A stretch of 64,000 bases of DNA from an uncultured Pseudomonadales bacterium (GTDB lineage: Bacteria; Pseudomonadota; Gammaproteobacteria; Pseudomonadales; Azotimanducaceae), in contig OY282379.1 in assembly GCA_958295875.1 (NCBI GenBank), forward strand, positions 1,922,001 through 1,986,000, in the 5' to 3' direction. Below, piece after piece: positions 55,454 through 64,000 of the stretch (positions are counted from its first letter, which is position 1; the number at the start of each line of letters is the position of its first letter). Below the pieces are notes generated by a model. That model had not been told where the DNA came from, searched no databases, and worked only from the letters and a program-made list of their open reading frames with translations. Both the position numbers and the translations under genes were made by a program.

Positions 55454-56572
55454 ATGAACTTCGAGTTCTCCGCGGAGCAAAACCTGCTGCGCGAGCAGGC
55501 CAGCGGATTCTTGGCCGACAACTGCCCGCCGAGCGCCGTGCGCGCCATTCTAGAAGGCGACGCGCCCTACGATGCGGGCTTGTGGCGGCAGATTGCGGAG
55601 CTTGGCTGGACGGCCACCACCATTCCAGAGAAGCATGGCGGAATCGGGCTCTCGTACCTTGAGCTCTGCGTCATCGCGGAGGAACTCGGCCGCGCCATCG
55701 CGCCGGTGCCGTTCTCGTCATCTGTTTACCTCGGCACCGAAGCGCTGCTGCTGGCCGGCACCGAGGCGCAGCAGGAAGCGTGGCTGCCGAAGCTCGCCAC
55801 CGGCGAAGCCATCGGCACGTTCGCGTTGGGCGAGAAGCCGGGCCAAGCATCGCCCCGCTCCCTCGAAACGACATGCTCCGCCGGCAAGCTCACCGGCGCC
55901 AAGGTGCCGGTGGCGGATGGCGACGTGGCGGACTTCGCCATCGTCGTCGCGCGCAGCGACGCAGGTGATGGCGCCAGCTTGCATCTCGTGCCCTTGAATG
56001 GAGCCGGCGTCTCGCGCTCGCCTGTGCAGATGCTGGATCCTTCCCGCTCCCACGCCAAGCTCAGCTTCGATGGCGCCGCCGCCGAGCCGCTGGGCGCAGA
56101 CGGCGCCGGCTGGGGTTTGACGCGCCAGCTCCTGAATCGGGCCGCAGTGTTGTTCGCTTGGGAACAGGTCGGTGGCGCCAACGCTGCCTTGGAGCAAGCG
56201 AAGGAGTACGCCATGGGCCGCTACGCCTTCGGGCGCCCCATCGCCGGGCACCAAGCCATCAAGCACAAGCTGGCCAACATCTACGTGAAGAACACGTTGG
56301 CGCGTTCCAACTGTTACTACGGCGCTTGGGCCCTTTCCACCGAAGCCGCGGAACTGCCACTGGCCGCGGCCACGGCGCGGGTGAGCGCCATCGACGCCTA
56401 CTACTTCGCGTCCAAAGAGAATATCCAAACCCACGGCGGCATGGGCTTCACTTGGGAGTTCGACTGCCAATTCCACTATCGCAGAGCCAAGCTGCTGTCT
56501 GTGAACATCGGCAGCGAAGGCGTGTGGCAAGACCGGCTGATTGCCGCCATCGAACAGAACGAAGCGGCCTGA
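55454..56572 (+). CDS. Acyl-CoA dehydrogenase family protein (short partner)
   Basis: FAD-binding acyl-CoA dehydrogenase fold, 372 residues. N-terminus FEFSAEQNLLREQASGFL; C-terminal ENIQTHGGMGFTWEFDCQFHYRRAKLL (two stretches) with no later EGT motif, as in the partner at 29402. ATG 55454 follows GGGAGTGAGGGA; a TACAAT (-10-like) stands at 55408-55413. It is followed 28 nt later by its longer partner, so it repeats the pair arrangement of 28152-30538 in the opposite order. Confidence 0.9.
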   Translation: MNFEFSAEQNLLREQASGFLADNCPPSAVRAILEGDAPYDAGLWRQIAELGWTATTIPEKHGGIGLSYLELCVIAEELGRAIAPVPFSSSVYLGTEALLLAGTEAQQEAWLPKLATGEAIGTFALGEKPGQASPRSLETTCSAGKLTGAKVPVADGDVADFAIVVARSDAGDGASLHLVPLNGAGVSRSPVQMLDPSRSHAKLSFDGAAAEPLGADGAGWGLTRQLLNRAAVLFAWEQVGGANAALEQAKEYAMGRYAFGRPIAGHQAIKHKLANIYVKNTLARSNCYYGAWALSTEAAELPLAAATARVSAIDAYYFASKENIQTHGGMGFTWEFDCQFHYRRAKLLSVNIGSEGVWQDRLIAAIEQNEAA

Positions 56573-56600
56573 GCGCCGGCCATCGAGAGGACAACGCATC

Positions 56601-57815
56601 ATGGACTTCAACGATTCCCCCACCGAAGCCGCTTTCCGCGAAGAAGCCCGCGCTTGGCTCGCCGCGAACGTGCCGAGCGAGGCCGACCTCACGGGCTTGG
56701 ATCCAATGGCCCGGGCGAAGCTCTGGCAGAAGCGCAAGTTCGACGCCGGCTGGGCGTGCATCCGCTGGCCGAAGGAGTATGGCGGCCGCGGCGCCACGCC
56801 GATGGAGCAAGTCATCCTGACGCAAGAGGAAGGCAAGTCCGGCGCGCCGGACACCGGCTTCTTCATGATCGGCCAAGGGATGGCGGCGCCGACGATGATG
56901 GCTTGGGCGAACGAGGATCAGAAACGTCATTACGTGCCCCGCTTGGCTTCCGGGGAAGACATTTGGTGCCAGCTATTCAGCGAGCCGGCCGGCGGTTCAG
57001 ACCTCGCTGCGCTGCGCACCAGCGCCGTCAAAGACGGCGACGAGTGGGTGATCAACGGCCAGAAAATCTGGACTTCCGGCGCCCACTACAGCGACTACGC
57101 CATCCTGGTGCTGCGCACAGACCCGAACGTGGCGAAGCACAAGGGGCTCACCTACTTCTTTGTGGACATGAAGTCTCCCGGCATTGAAGTGAAGCCGATC
57201 AAGCAAATCTCTGGGGACTCGAACTTCAACGAGGTGTACTTCACGGACGTGCGCGTTTCGGATGCGCAGCGCCTCGGCGCCGTGGGACAGGGCTGGCAAG
57301 TGGCCATCACCACCTTGATGAACGAGCGCGCGGCCATTGGCGGCGGTGGCGGCGGCGTGGGCTTCCGCCAGGTTTACGAGCTGGCCAAGCGCGTGGACCT
57401 GGACGACCGGCCGGCCATTGAGGACAAGCGCGTGCGGGGGCAGCTCGCGACGTGGTATGCCCAAGAATCGGGGCTGCGCTACACCGGCTATCGCTCCATG
57501 TCGGCGTTGTCCCGGGGGCAAACGCCGGGGCCCGAGAACTCCATCGGCAAGTATGTTGGCGCATCCAAGACGCAAGACATGGCTTCCTTCGCCATGGACT
57601 TGCTCGAAGGCTCTGGCGCCGTGGTGGACCCAGAGTTCGTGGAAAGCGCTGGCATCTTCCAAGGCGCGTTCATGGCGGCGCCGGGCGGACGCATCGCCGG
57701 TGGCACGGATGAGATCATGTTGAACATCCTCGCTGAACGGGTGCTCGGCATGCCGCAGGACGTGCGGGTGGACAAAGGCGTGCCGTTCAATCAGGTGCCA
57801 ACGGGCACCGGTTGA
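56601..57815 (+). CDS. Acyl-CoA dehydrogenase family protein (long partner)
   Basis: 404 residues from ATG 56601; the longer frame to 56541 runs into the upstream gene. Blocks: CQLFSEPAGGSDLAALR, WVINGQKIWTSGAHYSDYA, a glycine-rich insert AAIGGGGGGVGFRQV near 255, and the C-terminal RIAGGTDEIMLNILAERVLGMP, again GGT instead of EGT. Resembles the 28152 gene closely in layout. Substrate unknown; probably a bulky or branched acyl-CoA because such forms are common for steroid or cyclic acids. Confidence 0.9.
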   Translation: MDFNDSPTEAAFREEARAWLAANVPSEADLTGLDPMARAKLWQKRKFDAGWACIRWPKEYGGRGATPMEQVILTQEEGKSGAPDTGFFMIGQGMAAPTMMAWANEDQKRHYVPRLASGEDIWCQLFSEPAGGSDLAALRTSAVKDGDEWVINGQKIWTSGAHYSDYAILVLRTDPNVAKHKGLTYFFVDMKSPGIEVKPIKQISGDSNFNEVYFTDVRVSDAQRLGAVGQGWQVAITTLMNERAAIGGGGGGVGFRQVYELAKRVDLDDRPAIEDKRVRGQLATWYAQESGLRYTGYRSMSALSRGQTPGPENSIGKYVGASKTQDMASFAMDLLEGSGAVVDPEFVESAGIFQGAFMAAPGGRIAGGTDEIMLNILAERVLGMPQDVRVDKGVPFNQVPTGTG

Positions 57816-58086
57816 CTAGGCGGCTGCGGGGGGCACCGCCAGGCTAGGTAGGCCAGATCGCAAACGGGCTAGGCAAGCGGCGCGGTGCAGTGCCTTGCCC
57901 GGCTGTGGGGCCTAGCCCGGCGGCGGTGCTGCTGCACGCACGCACCCGCTGCCATCGCCCCCGCTTCGGCCTGACACAGCGCTCCCCGATTTCCGCCGGC
58001 TAGCGGTGCCTTTTGCCGCCTCGCAAACGCCGCGCTCAACCGCTGCCTGCCCACCCGCGTGGATGTCTGGTACCGCCCCAGCGCAG
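57816..58086. other. Non-coding stretch before clpB
   Basis: About 270 nt between the acyl-CoA dehydrogenase stop and the clpB promoter. GC-rich with repeated CTAGGC/GCTAGG words; no tRNA, no protein-like frame and no strong hairpin that I can support. Confidence 0.5.
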
Positions 58087-58114
58087 TTGCAATGGCGCCG
58101 CTAAGCCCCCATTT
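58087..58114 (+). promoter_or_regulatory. Heat-shock (sigma32-type) promoter of clpB
   Basis: TTGCAA (58087-58092), 14-nt spacer, CCCCATTT (58107-58114), a full match to the sigma32 -10 CCCCATnT. It stands 52 nt before the GTG start of clpB, whose homologues are classic sigma32 genes. Confidence 0.7.
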
Positions 58115-58165
58115 ATCAACCAAGGCAGGAACCGACGCCGGGCCGCCCGGCGGGAGAGGTTGATA

Positions 58166-60769
58166 GTGCGACAAGACCAGTTGACGAACCGCTTGCAGAC
58201 CGCCCTCGCCGAGGCGCAGAGCCTCGCCGTGGGGCGCGACCATCAGTTCATGGAATCCATCCATGTGTTAGCCGCGTTGCTCGACCAAGGCGATGGCGGC
58301 GCGCGGGCGATCCTCACCAGCGCCGGTGTGGACGTGCCGGCTGCGCGCGCAGCCCTTAACGCAGCGTTGGATCGGCTGCCGCAAGTGTCCGGCGCCGCCG
58401 CCGGCGATGTGCAGGTGGGCAAGGAGCTGGTGCGCACCCTCAACGTGGCTGACAAGCTGGCGCAGCAGCGTGGCGACCAGTACATCTCCAGCGAATTGTT
58501 CATCCTCGCCGTGCTGGAGGTTGGCGGCGCCGCGGCGCAGGCGCTGCGCGACCACGGCGGCGACGCTCAAGCCATCGCCGCCGCCATCGACCAAGCGCGT
58601 GGCGGCGAAAGCGTCTCAGACCCCGGCACCGAAGAACAACGCCAAGCTCTCGACAAGTACGCCATCGACCTCACCGCCCGCGCCGCGGAAGGCAAGCTCG
58701 ACCCAGTGATCGGGCGCGACGACGAGATCCGCCGCACCGTGCAAGTGCTGCAACGGCGCACGAAGAACAACCCGGTGCTCATCGGCGAGCCAGGCGTGGG
58801 CAAGACAGCCATCGTCGAGGGCTTGGCGCAGCGCATCGTCAACGGCGAGGTGCCAGAAGGCTTGAAGGACAAGCGCCTGCTCGCCCTCGACCTCGGCGCC
58901 CTCATCGCCGGGGCGAAGTACCGCGGGGATTTCGAGGAGCGCATGAAGGCTGTGCTGACGGAACTCGGCAAGCAGGAAGGCCGGATCATCCTGTTCATCG
59001 ACGAGCTGCACAACTTGGTGGGTGCCGGCAAGGCGGAGGGCGCCATGGACGCCGGCAACATGCTGAAGCCCGCTCTCGCGCGGGGAGAACTGCACTGCGT
59101 TGGCGCCACCACGCTGGATGAGTACCGCAAGAACATCGAAAAGGACGCGGCCCTTGAGCGGCGCTTCCAGAAGGTGCTGGTGGAAGAGCCTTCTGTGGAG
59201 GCCACCATCGCCATCCTGCGTGGCTTGAAGGAGCGCTACGAAGTGCATCACGGGGTGGACATCACCGACCCGGCCATCGTCGCCGCGGCCACCCTTTCGC
59301 ACCGCTACATCTCGGATCGCCAGTTACCCGACAAGGCCATCGACTTGGTAGATGAATCCGCCAGCCGCATCCGCATGGAGATCGACTCCAAGCCCGAACC
59401 GATGGATCGGCTCGAACGCCGGTTGGTGCAACTCAAGATCGAGCAAGAAGCGCTGAAGAAGGAGACGGACGACGCCTCCAAGGAGCGCCTCGCGCGGCTG
59501 AACGCAGATGTCGAGGCGCTAGAGAAGGAGTATGCCGACCTCGAGGAAGTGTGGAACGGCGAAAAGGCCGCGGTGCAGGGCGCCAAACAAGTGAAGGAAG
59601 CGCTGCAGCAAGCGCAGCAGGAGTTCGATGCGGCGCGCCGCAAGGGAGACCTGCAGCGCATGTCTGAACTGCAATACGGCGTGATTCCAGAATTCGAGAA
59701 GCGTCTCGCACAGGCGGCGAACCCTGCGGAGCGGGAGTTCAAGCTGTTGCGCAGCAACGTCACGGAGGATGAGATCGCGGAAGTGGTGTCTGCCTGGACG
59801 GGCATTCCGGTGGCGAAGATGCTGCAAGGGGAACGCGAAAAGCTGCTGCAGATGGAGGCCGGCCTGCACCGGCGCGTGGTGGGACAAGACGAGGCGGTTT
59901 CGGTGATCTCAGACGCCATCCGTCGCGCCCGCGCCGGCCTTGCAGACCCGAACCGGCCCAACGGCTCCTTCCTGTTCCTCGGCCCCACCGGCGTCGGCAA
60001 AACCGAGCTCACCAAGGCCCTCGCCGAGTTCCTGTTCGACTCCGAGGAAGCGATGGTGCGGCTCGACATGTCCGAGTTCATGGAGAAGCACTCCGTGGCG
60101 CGCCTCATCGGCGCCCCGCCGGGCTATGTGGGCTACGAGGAAGGCGGCTACCTCACCGAGAAGGTGCGCCGCCGGCCATACTCCGTGCTGCTGCTGGATG
60201 AAATCGAGAAAGCGCACCCAGATGTGTTCAACGTGCTGCTGCAGGTGCTTGAGGATGGCCGCCTAACCGACGGCCATGGCCGCACGGTGGATTTCCGCAA
60301 TGCTGTGATCGTGATGACCTCGAACCTCGGCTCAACCATCATTCAGGACTTGGCCGGAGAAGAGCACTACGCGGCGATGAAGGCGCGGGTGATGGAAAAC
60401 GTCACCCAACACTTCCGCCCGGAGTTCATCAATCGCATCGACGAAGCGGTGGTGTTTCGGCCCTTAGACCGGTCCCAAATCCGGGCGATCACCGAAATCC
60501 AAGTGCGCTACCTGCGCGACCGGCTCGCCGCCCAAGACATCGGCTTGAAGGTATCCAGCGCTGCGTTGGACAAACTCGGCGAAGCCGGCTTCGACCCGGT
60601 GTACGGTGCCCGCCCGTTGAAGCGCGCCATCCAACAACAAGTGGAGAACCCGCTTTCCAAAGCGCTGCTCGCAGGCGAATTCGGCATCCACGACACGATT
60701 GCCGTGGACGTGGCGGACGGCGAGTTGAGCTTCAAGAAAGCGGACGCGGATTCGCGCGCGGCGGCTTGA
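58166..60769 (+). CDS. clpB: ATP-dependent disaggregase ClpB
   Basis: Hexameric AAA+ chaperone that extracts proteins from aggregates with DnaK. The GTG start at 58166 gives [20 protein letters not shown], the normal N-terminus, with GGGAGAGG upstream; the frame to 58013 is an extension without similarity. N domain 1-150, NBD1 with Walker A GEPGVGKT near 205, coiled-coil M domain ([19 protein letters not shown]) at about 400-530, NBD2 with Walker A GPTGVGKT near 610 and [13 protein letters not shown] pore loop. It has 867 residues. Confidence 0.97.
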   Translation: MRQDQLTNRLQTALAEAQSLAVGRDHQFMESIHVLAALLDQGDGGARAILTSAGVDVPAARAALNAALDRLPQVSGAAAGDVQVGKELVRTLNVADKLAQQRGDQYISSELFILAVLEVGGAAAQALRDHGGDAQAIAAAIDQARGGESVSDPGTEEQRQALDKYAIDLTARAAEGKLDPVIGRDDEIRRTVQVLQRRTKNNPVLIGEPGVGKTAIVEGLAQRIVNGEVPEGLKDKRLLALDLGALIAGAKYRGDFEERMKAVLTELGKQEGRIILFIDELHNLVGAGKAEGAMDAGNMLKPALARGELHCVGATTLDEYRKNIEKDAALERRFQKVLVEEPSVEATIAILRGLKERYEVHHGVDITDPAIVAAATLSHRYISDRQLPDKAIDLVDESASRIRMEIDSKPEPMDRLERRLVQLKIEQEALKKETDDASKERLARLNADVEALEKEYADLEEVWNGEKAAVQGAKQVKEALQQAQQEFDAARRKGDLQRMSELQYGVIPEFEKRLAQAANPAEREFKLLRSNVTEDEIAEVVSAWTGIPVAKMLQGEREKLLQMEAGLHRRVVGQDEAVSVISDAIRRARAGLADPNRPNGSFLFLGPTGVGKTELTKALAEFLFDSEEAMVRLDMSEFMEKHSVARLIGAPPGYVGYEEGGYLTEKVRRRPYSVLLLDEIEKAHPDVFNVLLQVLEDGRLTDGHGRTVDFRNAVIVMTSNLGSTIIQDLAGEEHYAAMKARVMENVTQHFRPEFINRIDEAVVFRPLDRSQIRAITEIQVRYLRDRLAAQDIGLKVSSAALDKLGEAGFDPVYGARPLKRAIQQQVENPLSKALLAGEFGIHDTIAVDVADGELSFKKADADSRAAA

Positions 60770-60778
60770 GGACGGGCA

Positions 60779-60798
60779 GGCCGCGGCAGAGCGCGGCC
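60779..60798. terminator. Hairpin between convergent clpB and DksA-like genes
   Basis: Perfect 7-bp stem GGCCGCG/CGCGGCC with a 6-nt loop, 10 nt after the clpB stop and 17 nt before the end of the DksA-like gene. No T-run. Confidence 0.5.
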
Positions 60799-60814
60799 AC
60801 GACGCGCTGGGTGG

Positions 60815-61162
60815 CTAGCCGCCGGTGCCTCGCTCGCCACGTTCGGCGCAGCTGATGCACAACGTGACGGACGGCAGGGCGTTCAGCCGCGCTTCGCCGA
60901 TTTCCTCGCCACAGCTGGCGCAGAACTCGTAATCCCCGGCTTCGATGCGCCGGATGGCAAGGTCGATGGAGCGCAGTTCCGCGTTCAGTTCGCCGTCGAT
61001 GGCGATGAGGACGCCTTGATTCTCAAGCTCCACGGCCTGTTCGGCGAAGTCCGCCGAGAGCGGCTCCGAACGATGTTGGGTGTGGCTCGCCACCCGTTCC
61101 ATGCGCTCGCGCAGTTCGGCGCGGCGCGTCTCAAGATCGTGCCGCCGTTGCTGAATGTCCAT
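60815..61162 (-). CDS. DksA/TraR family zinc-finger protein
   Basis: A 115-residue RNA polymerase-binding-type protein. An N-terminal coiled coil (QQRRHDLETRRAELRERMERV) is followed by the four-cysteine zinc finger in CASCGEEIGEARL and TLCISCAERG. It is shorter than DksA (about 150) and lacks its typical coiled-coil tip DxxDxA, so it is more likely a DksA-like paralogue that may act on RNA polymerase or ribosomes in stress. Confidence 0.85.
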   Translation of the reverse strand: MDIQQRRHDLETRRAELRERMERVASHTQHRSEPLSADFAEQAVELENQGVLIAIDGELNAELRSIDLAIRRIEAGDYEFCASCGEEIGEARLNALPSVTLCISCAERGERGTGG

Positions 61163-61244
61163 GCTGTCAACACTAAATCACAAATGGCGCCGTGGCAATT
61201 GCCTGTTTTGATGGGCGCGCGCCTGCCGCTGTGCCCCTTCGCGC

Positions 61245-62225
61245 TCATTGGCGCCCCCTCGGCATGGTGTCCCGCACCGCATCGGAGAATCCAGACGCCA
61301 CCCACTCGCACTGCGCGGTGTTCCAGTGCGAGAAGAACAGGCGCACTGCGGGGTCTTGGTGCAGCGCGAGGCGTTCGGGAAAGAGATTCCAGTCCGTGAG
61401 GCAGGGCGAGGGCGGGCGCTTGTAGCGATTCGTCTGCGGCAGGGAACTCGGCAGCCAGCCGCCGCGTGCGTAGTACTGATGCCAAGTGCGCCGCTGCCGC
61501 TTGCCATCGCCGTCGAACCGGCAGTGCCAAGTGGCGGTGTCGTACAGGATGCAGGTGCCGGCGGGGCCGAAAATGGGCGTCTCCCAGTAGCCCTCGCCGA
61601 GGGTTTCGTATGCCTCCCGCAACGTGGCGAAGCAATTGCTCCTCGGCACCACCGCGAAGGCCGGTGCGCCGGGCTCCACATCCGTGAGGTAATGAATGGC
61701 GCAGAGCCAGTCCACTGGCATGTACGGCTGCCGCGTGAAGCGATCGGGCAACACGGCGTCGTGATGGAAGTTCTGCCGGCCGCGCCCGGCATTCGGCGGC
61801 GCTTCGCGGAAGTTGAATTCGCTGAAGCGCACCTTGTCCACTCCGCCGAGCAATCGACAGACCGCCGGATAAGCGCCGGGGTGCTGCGTGTATGCGTCCA
61901 GTTCCGGGTAATCGAGCAGCGGCTGAGAGAACATCAGCCCTTGGGAGCGGTGATAGACCCTGCGCTTGCCGCCAAGCCCCCATGCCTCCGGGCGCTCTCT
62001 TTGCGTGCGCTCGAAGAACTCGTTCAGGTGTTCAAGTTCCTCACGCGAGAGGCAGTTGCCGATGACGGCGAACCCGTTTTCCGCGAAGAACTCATGGATG
62101 CGCTCCACATCCGCGCCACCGAACTGCGGCGGGTTCTGTCGCGCCACACGACCAAACCCTTGATCCGCCAGCGCTGCGTCGCCCGTGCGGTTGTCCTGCT
62201 GTTCGATTTGGATCTGCGTCTTCAC
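61245..62225 (-). CDS. Phytanoyl-CoA dioxygenase (PhyH) family protein
   Basis: Fe(II)/2-oxoglutarate oxygenase fold, 326 residues from a GTG start. The HxD metal pair is in NFHHDAVLPDR near 170; the distal histidine is in DTATWHCRFDG near 232 and is followed by the 2-oxoglutarate-binding arginine region RRTWHQYYARG. N-terminal substrate lid FFAENGFAVIGNCLSREELEHL. Substrate unknown; the family hydroxylates varied small molecules, including ectoine and halogenated compounds. It ends near the GST gene. Confidence 0.85.
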   Translation of the reverse strand: MKTQIQIEQQDNRTGDAALADQGFGRVARQNPPQFGGADVERIHEFFAENGFAVIGNCLSREELEHLNEFFERTQRERPEAWGLGGKRRVYHRSQGLMFSQPLLDYPELDAYTQHPGAYPAVCRLLGGVDKVRFSEFNFREAPPNAGRGRQNFHHDAVLPDRFTRQPYMPVDWLCAIHYLTDVEPGAPAFAVVPRSNCFATLREAYETLGEGYWETPIFGPAGTCILYDTATWHCRFDGDGKRQRRTWHQYYARGGWLPSSLPQTNRYKRPPSPCLTDWNLFPERLALHQDPAVRLFFSHWNTAQCEWVASGFSDAVRDTMPRGRQ

Positions 62226-62256
62226 TGGACGGGCCGCCCCAGAGCGGTGGATGTTG

Positions 62257-62988
62257 CTAAAGGTCTGCCTTCAGCGCGGAGTTGGAAGCGATGCCGCCGC
62301 CGTTGCGCTGGTACTGCTCGCGCCGCTCCTTGCTGAACTTGTCGATTTCGTCCTTCGGCACCCCAAACGCGATGCCGCGTTCCACGCCGGGTCGGGCGCG
62401 AACGCGATGCACCCAATCCACCACCCGGGGCTTGGTGGTGATGTCCACCTTGGACCACTTGTAGGAGCGAATCCAACACCAGGTGGCGATGTCGGCCACG
62501 GTGAACGCATCGCCGGCAAGAAAGGCGTGTTTGCCCAACTGATGGTCTAGCACGGACACCAGCCGCAGCGCCTCCTTGCCGAAGCGCTCCAGCGGATGCG
62601 CCTTCTGCTCGTCCGTCGCGTCGTTGATGTAGCGCGTGTAGGAGAGCTTGTTGCCAAACACGGGGCCAACATTCGCTGCCTGCCAGTAAAGCCAAGGAAG
62701 GACGTCCCATCGCTGCTCGCCAGCGGGAAGCAGGCTCGACGGGAACATCTCGCCGAGATATTGCAGGATGGCGCAGCTTTCGATGATGGCGCGCCCGTCA
62801 TGCACGATGGCCGGAATCTTCTGATTCGGGTTGATGGCCATGAATGCCTCGGAGAACTGCTCGCCCCCCAAGCTCACCGCGTGAGTGCGCACATCCGGCA
62901 ACGCCACGCCCGCCTCCCGCAGCTCCTCAATCATCACGGTGACTTTCCAGCCGTTCGGCGTGGCGGCGGTGTAAACGTCCAAGCTCAT
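62257..62988 (-). CDS. Glutathione S-transferase family protein (Ure2p/YghU-like)
   Basis: Thioredoxin-fold N-terminus MSLDVYTAATPNGWKVTVMI with the GSH-binding NPNQKIPAIV and the ESCAILQYLGEMF block near 65; helical C-terminal domain ending LAGDAFTVADIATWCWIRS. GGGGAGAG precedes ATG 62988, so the longer frame to 63303 is rejected; 243 residues. N at the catalytic position (TPNGWK) is the nu-class pattern with disulfide-bond reductase activity. Confidence 0.88.
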   Translation of the reverse strand: MSLDVYTAATPNGWKVTVMIEELREAGVALPDVRTHAVSLGGEQFSEAFMAINPNQKIPAIVHDGRAIIESCAILQYLGEMFPSSLLPAGEQRWDVLPWLYWQAANVGPVFGNKLSYTRYINDATDEQKAHPLERFGKEALRLVSVLDHQLGKHAFLAGDAFTVADIATWCWIRSYKWSKVDITTKPRVVDWVHRVRARPGVERGIAFGVPKDEIDKFSKERREQYQRNGGGIASNSALKADL

Positions 62989-63039
62989 CGCAACTCTCCC
63001 CATCCCCAAGGGCCTTTCGGATGATACCGCGCTGGTGGA

Positions 63040-63059
63040 GGGGGAGGGGGTTGGGCGGG
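63040..63059 (+). other. G-quadruplex-like tract upstream of the GST gene
   Basis: Four runs of at least three G with loops of 1, 2 and 1 nt on the plus strand, 52 nt upstream of the GST start on the minus strand. Form in vivo is untested. Confidence 0.4.
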
Positions 63060-63228
63060 TTGGTGCGGCAGGGTAGCGGCACGCTGACGGGGCTCCCGCT
63101 GTCGGCGAAGCTCCGCGTTTCCAGTCTTGCAACGCCTTCAACAGCGCATCCAGTGCGGTGCCCCTACAGGCGGCGCTCCGCCCGCAATGTGCCACCATAT
63201 CGCCATCGGATTGGGAGGTGTAAGGAGA

Positions 63229-63465
63229 GTGGCCAACGTCACTGTGCGCAACATCGATGACAGCGTCATCGACGCCCTCAAGGCTCAAGCGAAGGCAAAC
63301 CACCGGTCACTGGAGGACGAGATCAAGCACATTTTGGCTCAGCAGGTGCTCCGCCACACCCGCCTCGACAGGTTCCGCGAACGGACGGCGCACCTCGCCT
63401 CGCGCACCGCCGATGTCCCTCAAACCGACAGCGCCATCGTTCTCCGTGATGACCGTGACCGGTGA
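63229..63465 (+). CDS. FitA-type ribbon-helix-helix antitoxin
   Basis: A 78-residue antitoxin. N-terminal RHH DNA-binding part NVTVRNIDDSVIDALKAQAK and NHRSLEDEIKHIL, C-terminal tail for toxin neutralisation. GTG 63229 has GGGAGGTG 8 nt upstream. It normally represses its own operon with a PIN toxin. Here the toxin frame follows with a GTGA overlap but is truncated. Confidence 0.8.
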   Translation: MANVTVRNIDDSVIDALKAQAKANHRSLEDEIKHILAQQVLRHTRLDRFRERTAHLASRTADVPQTDSAIVLRDDRDR

Positions 63466-63605
63466 AGTTGGTCATTGACGAGACTGTCGGTGCTATTGCT
63501 CTGCATCGCTTTGCGCCGCGTAGATGGTTAACCGGAGTTCGGCATGGTCGAACAACTCGATCTTCGGCTCTTTGCCGGAGAGCTCAATGCTGTTGTCTAG
63601 GATGA
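63462..63605 (+). pseudogene. Truncated PIN-domain (VapC/FitB-like) toxin remnant
   Basis: GTG 63462 overlaps the antitoxin stop (GTGA). The first codons read MKLVIDETVGAIALH, the typical PIN start with the first catalytic Asp (D6). From about codon 16 the sequence no longer resembles a PIN domain; it is the reverse of the 3' end of the next gene (63493 onward), and the frame ends at 63605 after 47 codons. The rest of the toxin is missing. Confidence 0.6.
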
Positions 63606-64000
63606 TCGGCATGCCTTCGCCACGACGTTCCATCATGTGTTGCCGCGGCGTCGCCAACCAAGGTTCGTCCCGGATGGGACATCTCGCCAACACGCTGCAG
63701 ACGGCTTCGTTGCGCGCCGATTGCCGGTAGCGCAGGCGCTCTACGGTGAGCGAGTGGTGGAGGTCTCCTGGCGAATAGAGCTCCAATCTGTTCTCGAACA
63801 ACCGCAGCCGCACTTTAGAGCCGCGGACGGAGTAGTCCCGATGCGCAACCGCGTTGACGAGGGCCTCGAAGACGGCCGTCATGTCGTACTGCGGTTGGTC
63901 CGTGCGCCCCATGTGCTTGAATGCGGCGGTTTTCATGTTCCTGGCCACAAAACGACAGGCGTCCGCAACCTGGTGATCCAGTGGGCCGGTGGCATCTAGA
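63493..64000 (-). CDS. ATP-binding regulator, COG2865 type, 3' part only
   Basis: The frame is open to the right edge: upstream of GTG 63948 it reads LDATGPLDHQVADACRFVARN, so the gene begins outside. Visible part: the GHKL-like ATPase segment TAVFEALVNAVAHRDYSVRGS and RLRLFENRLELYSPGDLHHSL, as in AlbA_2/HATPase_c_4 proteins that combine a Schlafen-like DNA-binding part with an ATPase. It ends at TAG 63493, inside what was a PIN toxin. 169 residues visible. Confidence 0.75.
   Translation of the reverse strand, partial: LDATGPLDHQVADACRFVARNMKTAAFKHMGRTDQPQYDMTAVFEALVNAVAHRDYSVRGSKVRLRLFENRLELYSPGDLHHSLTVERLRYRQSARNEAVCSVLARCPIRDEPWLATPRQHMMERRGEGMPIILDNSIELSGKEPKIELFDHAELRLTIYAAQSDAEQ

Noticed and set aside
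58013..58165. 51-residue N-terminal extension of ClpB
   Set aside because: Residues are unlike ClpB and overlap the sigma32-type promoter; GTG 58166 has a good ribosome site.
62989..63303. Longer N-terminus of the GST
   Set aside because: GGGGAGAG before ATG 62988 and the family N-terminus MSLDVYTAATPNGWK fix the start; the extension is unlike GST.

Overview
The window reads as a GC-rich chromosome segment (roughly two-thirds G+C by eye) from a proteobacterium. The gene order nrdR-ribD-ribH-nusB-thiL-pgpA is typical of Gammaproteobacteria. Coding density is high, genes often overlap by ATGA or GTGA, and GTG and TTG starts are frequent. I saw no rRNA gene, no tRNA gene and no CRISPR array. 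The metabolic content suggests an aerobic heterotroph living on amino acids, fatty acids and small organics: four acyl-CoA dehydrogenases in two pairs, a branched-chain 2-oxoacid dehydrogenase, a methylcrotonyl-CoA carboxylase-type pair, a Baeyer-Villiger-type monooxygenase, a haloalkane dehalogenase, a PhyH oxygenase, an amidase and a D-aminoacylase-type amidohydrolase.

Layout. 1-5193 (+): glyA (5'-truncated by the window edge), nrdR, ribD, ribH, nusB, thiL, pgpA, a tight vitamin and housekeeping operon. 5273-12395 (-): amidase, argF, argD, a PatB/MalY aminotransferase, glmS and a small unknown protein. 12547-14238 (+): D-aminoacylase-like amidohydrolase, separated by a hairpin from a minus-strand block (14277-18666) of an RDD membrane protein, a PQQ beta-propeller dehydrogenase, a TerB/PH-like protein and a UDP-glucuronate decarboxylase. 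18929-22591 (+): bkd E1alpha-E1beta-E2. 22613-23907 (-): hisI-hisG. 23993-28110 (+): DUF6151-like protein, haloalkane dehalogenase, tandem DsbA-like protein and a membrane protein with an apparent frameshift at a run of seven G. 28152-31852 (-): acyl-CoA dehydrogenase pair and an AAA/DUF4143 ATPase. 32148-34992 (+): monooxygenase and a secreted unknown. 35002-38557 (-): carboxylase alpha and beta subunits.

38933-41715 is an AT-richer two-gene island (SF1 helicase plus DUF2290-like protein) that looks horizontally acquired and may be a defence module. 41807-50656 holds a TudS-like DUF523/DUF1722 protein, a TonB receptor, a nitroreductase, a CDP-alcohol phosphotransferase, a 34-codon ribosomal protein THX gene, a metallo-beta-lactamase-fold protein without its metal motif, and nadE. 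50768-51939 is a complete IS5-family element with 14-bp inverted repeats and a CTAA target duplication.

Just behind the IS, 51973-55260 encodes what I consider the most novel item: a GPP34 (GOLPH3-like) domain fused to a membrane domain with two His-X13-His helices (a di-heme b-type pattern), followed by an 11-haem c-type cytochrome and a DUF3365-type haem protein. Together they look like a transmembrane electron-transfer unit. The rest is a second acyl-CoA dehydrogenase pair, clpB with a heat-shock-type promoter, a DksA-like protein, PhyH, GST, an orphan FitA-type antitoxin whose PIN toxin is cut off after about 15 codons, and the 3' part of a COG2865-type ATP-binding regulator running off the right edge.
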